Shown: positions 57,430-64,000 of the stretch, piece by piece | Numbering within the stretch: position 1 is the first letter of the stretch | Layout of the letters: each line of letters starts with the position of its first letter | Origin: Aquatica leii | Lineage: Eukaryota > Arthropoda > Insecta > Coleoptera > Lampyridae | Direction: 5' to 3' | Assembly: GCA_035610365.1 (NCBI GenBank) | Contig: CM069435.1 | Coordinates: 69,127,389 to 69,191,388 of the forward strand | DNA length: 64,000 nucleotides | Made by a program: the position numbers and the translations under genes | The notes under the pieces: generated by a model | What the model saw: only the letters and a program-made list of their open reading frames with translations | What the model was told of the DNA's origin: nothing | Databases searched by the model: none

Positions 57430-57910
57430 TTTTCAACCACTAATTACGTTCTAATGATGATAATACTTTCTTTACAAAAAAAATCGGAATGTTGACTTTA
57501 ATTTAATCCGGATATATTAAAAATTTTAAGTTAATTAAAACAGCGATTTCATATTTGAGCATGCAGTTTTAATTTATTATATCCATTAATAAAACATATT
57601 TAATTATAAGAATTAGAATTTTTTTTAATTAAGGGCATTTAAAACTAAATAAAAAATTTGGCAAAAAAAATTTTGTAACTTTAGGGTACAATTTAGATAA
57701 ATATTTGCAGGTAAGAAACATGTTCTTCCAATGTTTGAAGCGGTGCTTATAAAGAATGGTTAGTAACATCGTAATATCGTTGCAAGTAATGTTTACAATG
57801 CCAATGTTGCCCTAATTTAACTAACCGTTTTGTTATAACGTAAGTTTGGTTGCCTATATTGCAGGTCGCGCTTAAAAGTGTCTAAAAACTTTTTTGAGGC
57901 AATACTATTG
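57430..57910 (-). repeat. Interspersed repeat family, copy B
   Basis: Inverted homologue of 52559-53000 (shared words GCCTCAAAAAA, GGCAACCAAACTTACGTTATAAC, AACGTAATTAGTGGT). It lies immediately before the LINE tail at 57938. Confidence 0.65.
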
Positions 57911-57937
57911 TTTGTCACTAACATATTAGACAAGCTA

Positions 57938-58265
57938 ATAAAGCATCTAGAATCGCGGGTGCTTTAAGACATACCATCTGGAAAAATAATTGCATATCGA
58001 CAAAAACAAAAACTAGAATATACAAAGCGTGCGTTAGACCTGTGTTGACTTACGCTGCAGAAAGAAGAGCAGAGACGGCAGTAACAAAATCAATGTATTG
58101 AACACACGAAATGAAAATCCTAAGAACAATAACAGGCAATACGTTACTGGACCACCGTAGAAGCAGCAAAATTAGAGAAGAATGCGACGCCATGGATATA
58201 GTACGTTGGGTGCGAACCAGAAAGCGCGGTTGGAACAAACATGTATCTAGGATGGGTAAGATTTT
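57938..58265 (+). pseudogene. Tail of a non-LTR retrotransposon polymerase
   Basis: Frames give KASRIAGALRHTIWKNNCISTKTKTRIYKACVRPVLTYAAERRAET, then EMKILRTITGNTLLDHRRSSKIREECDAMDIVRWVRTRKRGWNKHVSRMG. This is the conserved end of endonuclease/reverse-transcriptase proteins of insect non-LTR elements. There is one in-frame stop (TGA at about 58098). The usual continuation is absent after 58265. It is a different element from the fragments at 28.4 and 52.2 kb. Confidence 0.8.
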
Positions 58266-58311
58266 AATACTATTAATAAAACAAATTTTTGTTTTTACAT
58301 GTATATATTAA

Positions 58312-61300
58312 TTAAACTATAGAAACACCCTTCTATTATTTTTGAAGCATCGGGGCTGCATACAAGCCATAAAAATGTTAGATTTACTACAACACCAATT
58401 GGTATACTTTTCCAAATTACCTTTGATATCCACCTCTTGCAGATGCTTCCTGATTCTTTCCTTAAGTTGTATATAGTTGTAGAATAAATGATGTATTTAA
58501 ATATTTATCTTTTTTTTAAATTTTAGTTTAGGTTTTTATTATTACAATGGATGAACTCATAGCAGCGACTAGCAGTTACCTTACACAATCAGGCTGATTT
58601 CCACAAGTGGTTACATTGTTCTATTGTGTCTATGACTTAGTCTAAAGCAGTTTTTGCTGTCATTTTAACATGTTCTTCATAATAATTTATAACGTTTATG
58701 CATAGATTAGGCTGTAAAATAAACATTCAAATATGAAATAAAGAAAATAAATATTCAAATATTCTCTTATAGACAGATTATTTTTGCTGGTTGTTGAACT
58801 TTGTAAATTTGTTGTGCTGTTAACTTTGGGCCGTTTAAGGTGCAAAGCGACTTCTGAATGTGGTTGCTAATATAAAAATACTGAGAAATTGACTAGTACA
58901 GCAGATGTATTTAAATTAATCATAAGCGGAAGTGGTCAATCTCATGTTATATATAACAGTTATCTCACCAAAATCAATGCAGACTGTGATTAGTTATTGA
59001 TTATACATCAATTCGTAAAGAATCTCAGTTCTACTGCATGCATTTTGTGTATATATATTTACATTTATTTTTATCAGTTTTGTTGAAAAATTTGTAACCA
59101 CACAATGACTACGCACTTCATCATTTTTATTGGTATTTGCCAGAAAATCAATGGTAAACATTAGATAACGTTACACATAACCATTTTTGAATTATAATGC
59201 TAGAAATCAGTCTAAACATTAATTGTTGATATAGTATAACTATCTCTACTTGAAACTCCTTAGACGATAGGACCTTTGAACAGACCGGATTATTAATACT
59301 AATGTAAACAAAGTGATTTAGAAGACGATACAGTTCCAATATTTAATCCGCTTAGCTTGACACTCCTAGAGCTCGAAGAGTTTCAAGTAGAAATAGTTAT
59401 ACTATACATAAAAACTTTTGTATTCTAAAAGTACATTGCGACATAATCTGTTTTCTAATAATTTCCTTACCACTAATAAGCTTTTGAAATGTAGATTAAA
59501 TTATACCACCGTGTTCTAAGTTAGAATGTTTAACTTTTTTTACATGGCAAAATTCTACTATTTGTTTCATACTTGTTGCACTTCAACTTAATTTTCTCTT
59601 TCTCCAGGTTTGCTCAAGATCCGTACAACTTAGATCATTAATATTTTTACATGTTTAATGTTACTGCATTTTATGAGACTAGAAAACAATCTATTTCAAA
59701 CAAAATGCATACCGGTTTATAAAAAGTAAACAGGCTATTATGTTTGCATTTGCCACATGCTCCAGCTTTACAAGTACGCATTTTCATTTTTGTGGTAAAG
59801 CTAAAAATAAATCAAATTAGCAGTACTTAAAATAGTTTAAAAACTTACAGAAGTTAATAAAAATGTTTAGACAATGTAGTCCTTTCCATTGTGAATTTTG
59901 TTGACATAATGTTATAATTTCATTACTATTTTCGGCATTAGTTCCGAACATAATATATGATCAGCATTTAAAACTGTGTCTCCTTCTATAAGCGGCCTTC
60001 GTTAAAATATCATATAAACTTATAGACATTTTTGTTTGTATTTGCAATTTACTATAGATAAAACAAACTATGTAAACATGTAAAGAATAACCGGTCTCTC
60101 GCCGTATTAAAATTTTGCAGCACCATCTACATTCAAGTCCGCTTTCAAATTTCAATCTAGTATGGGATAATTCAGCCAACTAAACACGCATTTTTGCGCT
60201 TCAAAGGCGTGTGATTTGAGTGCTAGGTTCAGATAACCAATTACTTGCTTATAATAGAAATTTGTATGTATACTGATTTTTGTAAGTATATTTCTTTTTT
60301 GCAAAATAAATAAACATTATTATTAGTAGTACTAATAATCTAAAAAGCTTTTTAGTTAAAGAATTTTACAATAAACATATTTAAACAAGTGTAGTTACTA
60401 GTTAGTAGATTCGTATTGTAATTAACAAATAAACTTGCATTTTTTAAAAACGTTTTATTAATATTGTGACATTAGTGCAGTAAGATTTAAATTTAAAAAA
60501 AAATACTGTTTTAGTTAACTAAAACTTTCTAGTTTTAAAAGGAAACTTGTTTAGACCAGAAAATCATTCTGCAGCTAGAAACGTTTGTTCAGAAAAAAAT
60601 TTAAATTTAAAAGTCTCCAAAAACAAACATTGTTAAACGAAAGATTAGGTGATCTAAAAGATTATGGTTAACATATGCTCAACATATGGAAGTAAGTGCC
60701 TTCCTCAAATGAAAAAACTACATTACAAGTCTAATGCATTTCCTGAAATTATTATGTACTAATAATCATTCAGCGTTTTTTTTTGTATTTTTTATGCACA
60801 CACAATTTATTATTTTAAAATAATATTTTTAAAGACCATCTGATATTGTTAATATCAAGGTAAGAAATAATTTCTTTTAAAAGACCTACCAAATAACAAA
60901 ACAATATTTTTATAGGTTATCTAATCATTTATTATAGATCTTTTGCCAATAAAAACCAAAACATTGATCTCTATCTGATAAAGAAACTATTCTAAATATT
61001 TATAAAACTTGTGAAGTCAACCACGTAGTTCAAAAACAAATTATAGTAAATTTACAGTTACAGCAAAAGATAAAATAATCATTTATTTTTGCGTTTTTAT
61101 ATGCTGTACTGTATTACCGTAAGTCAAAACCAATATTAAACAATGTTACGGATGGAATGAAAAGTTGCATTACCAAAGATGAGAACTGCCAAACTTTAAA
61201 GTAACTACTACTACATTACAAAAATTATTGGTTTAGGTAAATTAAACAAACAAAAGTGTATTGTGTTTGTAATATACGTTATTTTATACACAGAAAAAAA

Positions 61301-64000
61301 ATCGCAACAGTATGCTGCTTGAAAAAAATTGATATCATAGGAAAAAATTCAACTTTTGCAACTAAAAAAGATTAATATTGCAGCAACAAAGTATGTGGTA
61401 TCCAATTGAGTTAATATAAGTACAAATAAAAAAGAAATTTGCTAGAAAAATTACATTGTTCGAATTTTATTTTTTATAGCAGTAGCCAATGTTTCTGCAG
61501 ATAATTGAAAAAAATCTATACACCATGTAATTAAAATAAAGCAAGAAATATAGCAGACAGACCTCACATTAGAAGTTTACGCACAAATTTTTGTCCTTCG
61601 ATTTTATTAGTTATGTAAAATAATAATAATCGTATATAAAATATCAAATTTAATGTATTTATGACTTGCTGTTGGTTATTACAGTTTTAATATATTTTTT
61701 TTTAATATTCAGTATATGATTCATTATACTTCGAACTAATACAAAACCACCTAAGTAGCGTATAAGCAACCAAAAATACAGGTATGGATATTGAGTAAAG
61801 GTTTTACACTCATTATTCGTACATGTAAATTCGACTATATATAATTTAGCTTTTCTTAGTAAAAGAGACTTATTTCTATTTATTGAACGATACAGATATA
61901 GTTAATTGTATAATTTGGACCAATGACTTTATTAAAAAAATAGTTATTTAAAAAATTACACACATCTTGTCTGTTATGGGCGAGACAACCATCCATTTTA
62001 GATTAAATTTTTTGGTTGTCTCCAGCAACTAGCTATATTCTCAATTGGTCCTATAATGTGATGACCTGATGTTCTCACCTAAATAATTACTTTTTAGGGA
62101 TGTTGGGTTCTGGTTTGTAAGATTTTGGATGGATTCTCAGTAACTATTCATAAACAAAATGTGTTTTATATTTGGCAACAAAATGCACTTCTTTTCTCCA
62201 ACTGATGTTTACGCAATTCTTGTTAGCATTGGTGTTTGTAAGAGCAAAACTTAGGCGTGACGCAAGTTTTTTTAGCGTTGAATACATTTTAAAGAAAACA
62301 TAATTTGATAATTAATCATAAACGTAAAACAGAAAAGACTGCATATAAATAAACGCTCATTTGTTTTTATAACTACATAACATCCCAGATTTTTTAAAAA
62401 CATAATTATTTTTTTTTATATTTTTTTGGTTTCGAGAAATAGAAAATTCCAAACAATAATATAGATGAATGCAGTATTTTTTCTCTACAAAGTATATATG
62501 ACATGTTTTTTCTAAAATAATTAGGATAGCAAATAATACAACATTAAGGCTTTAGTATTAAGATATCTATGCTGCGTTTTTTAAAATCATTGAAAAAATT
62601 TTGTATGTGTATGGGGAGGCATTACATTTTCAAATTTTTATTAGTTTTATTTAGAAAAAGCCACTATTCTAGGTAGACTTTCCTATCGGGCTCGGATACA
62701 TTTTAGCTGTCATATTAAACAAAAAAAAGGTTTAATTGGAGTTGCATTGTAATCTAAAATTAAAAATACTAAAGTACTCAGCCTGTTTTATACTCATTTA
62801 TTAAATGATTGATAAAGGACTGTTAGATTAGGTATGCTTCAGCTAGCAATTTAGTTTTAATCACACTATTACGTGACACTTACGTCACATGGCCTGACTT
62901 AAGTCTTATTACATATTAAACCTCACTCAAAGCATTAAAAGTTCTAATTATACTCACGTCGTAAAGTATTAAATACAGACTATACTAAAATGGACACAAA
63001 ACTCTCAATAAACCAAAATATTATACAACCAAGTACATACTCAAAATTTATTTGTCAAGATAATTTGCAGATAAGATAAAGTATTAAAAAAGACTATTTT
63101 TAAAACTTCTGTAAATCAAATGAAATACATAATTTATTTTTTTTAGAGTTAAGATTGACATTATTTTGTTCTTTAATAGACATTATTTTTAAAATAAATA
63201 TTAGTTTTGTTGTTGTTTTATACCAAAAATTTTGTTATTAAAATTAAAATTATGGTTGTGTAATAAAACGTTAAAATAATTTTTCTAGTGTTCTACTATT
63301 AGTAAATATTTTTTTTACTTTATTGGTTTAAGATATTTTTATATAAAATAACTTAATAAATCATTTTAAAGTAAAAAAGTCGAAGGGCTCCAACACACAA
63401 CCGAATTCTAGCTAAGAAAAAATTTCATAAATTTGAAACAAACGACAATCTAACAAAGAATTACTACTTTTGAACTAAGGCAAATCCTAAAAAGTAGTCT
63501 ACGTATATAAAGAAGAATTGTCATTGTTTGCTGAGCGCGATTCTACTTAAGTTACGGTCAAAAAGCTTATAAGTAGTCAACACAATTAATCAAAACAACG
63601 CTTGTTATGTGCTAAAAAAATTTATCATAAAATTGCTTACAAAACCTAACATAAAAATGTTTGTTAGGTTTGTTCAGTTAAATAGGCGTAGGCTATAGAA
63701 TAATTAAACGTCAAAGTGCTAAACGTAAAAGAAACTCAAATAAAGATAGTGCGCTAAAACAGGACACGACGTTTAATAGTTTCTAGATCCTTATTCAACA
63801 CAAAACTTGTCTAGTAACTTTAATTTTCATGGGGCTTACTTTTGAAAATTAACAACATAAAATTTAAAATAATACGTAAATAAATAAATTAAAACGGAAG
63901 CTGGTGTAAGGTAAAAGTTTCACTTACAAATTAGATTACAAATATTTGTTATACAACATAGCTTATTACAAAAGAAACAACAATATTACAAAAAAGTTAA
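58312..64000. other. Non-coding interval with one foldback
   Basis: No supportable gene, LTR, terminal repeat or RNA. The minus-strand frame 59961-60179 (with ELSHTRLKFESGLECRWCC) is the longest suggestive stretch, but I do not recognise it. Confidence 0.45.
59231..59405. repeat. Inverted repeat, 27-bp arms
   Basis: 59231-59257 and 59379-59405 are inverted copies with one mismatch (core ATAGTATAACTAT.TCTACT then TGAAACT), separated by about 121 bp with no coding. Possibly a small foldback element. Confidence 0.75.

Noticed and set aside
59961..60179. 72-codon minus-strand frame with ELSHTRLKFESGLECRWCC
   Set aside because: Suggestive but unrecognised, isolated and with no supporting context.
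1..64000. CRISPR arrays, operons, bacterial terminators
   Set aside because: No regularly spaced identical repeats and no prokaryotic gene layout; the window is eukaryotic.

Overview
The window is an AT-rich, transposon-dominated stretch of an animal nuclear genome, most likely an arthropod and probably an insect. The reasons are the base composition, the absence of operons, and the mix of element families: Penelope-like elements (PLEs) with a GIY-YIG endonuclease, piggyBac, Ty3/gypsy, Ty1/copia, Tc1/mariner, pogo-like and non-LTR elements. I see no convincing host protein gene, tRNA or rRNA. Almost every recognisable coding stretch belongs to a mobile element and most are broken.

Layout. 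1-9.4 kb holds old fragments: a PLE-type terminal repeat, an unrecognised transposase-like fragment, a Tc1-like pseudogene and a small foldback. 9.48-22.4 kb is a three-level nest. A minus-strand PLE has been split at a TTAA by a piggyBac-family element (9743-21202, matching 13-bp terminal inverted repeats). That element was in turn hit by a minus-strand Ty3/gypsy retrotransposon (14051-20980, TSD ATAT). The gypsy element carries Gag-protease and Pol in two overlapping frames. After integrase, in the same reading frame, Pol continues into a TARG1/OARD1-like macrodomain (ADP-ribose hydrolase fold, both expected catalytic residues present) and a CCCH zinc finger. This is the most interesting feature of the window. 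The element's 5' end also carries a full LTR plus a 357-bp LTR piece that matches the 3' LTR better than its neighbour does.

22.4-28.4 kb shows nothing recognisable. 28.4-30.0 kb has a non-LTR reverse transcriptase remnant followed by a 1.06-kb repeat with a second inverted copy at 53.6-54.7 kb. 30.2-32.65 kb is a PLE with an inverted copy of its own 3' part at its 5' end and possible 15-bp target duplications. 33.3-33.8 kb is a striking foldback with 155-bp arms. 36.3-41.9 kb is a decayed minus-strand copia element interrupted by a 1.26-kb insertion (12-bp direct repeats) and by a 1,183-bp solo LTR (TSD ATAC).

44.56-45.12 kb is a Tc1-type MITE with TA duplication. 46.8-47.5 kb is another outward-facing PLE-like terminal pair. 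49.8-52.0 kb is a pogo-like transposase pseudogene that appears to end in a PHD-like finger. 52.2-58.3 kb holds non-LTR and Tc1 fragments and two inverted repeat families. 58.3-64 kb has only one foldback and otherwise nothing I can name. A recurring theme is that PLE ends in this window face outward in inverted pairs, and several carry a hammerhead-like core, CUGANGA - hairpin - GAAAC.
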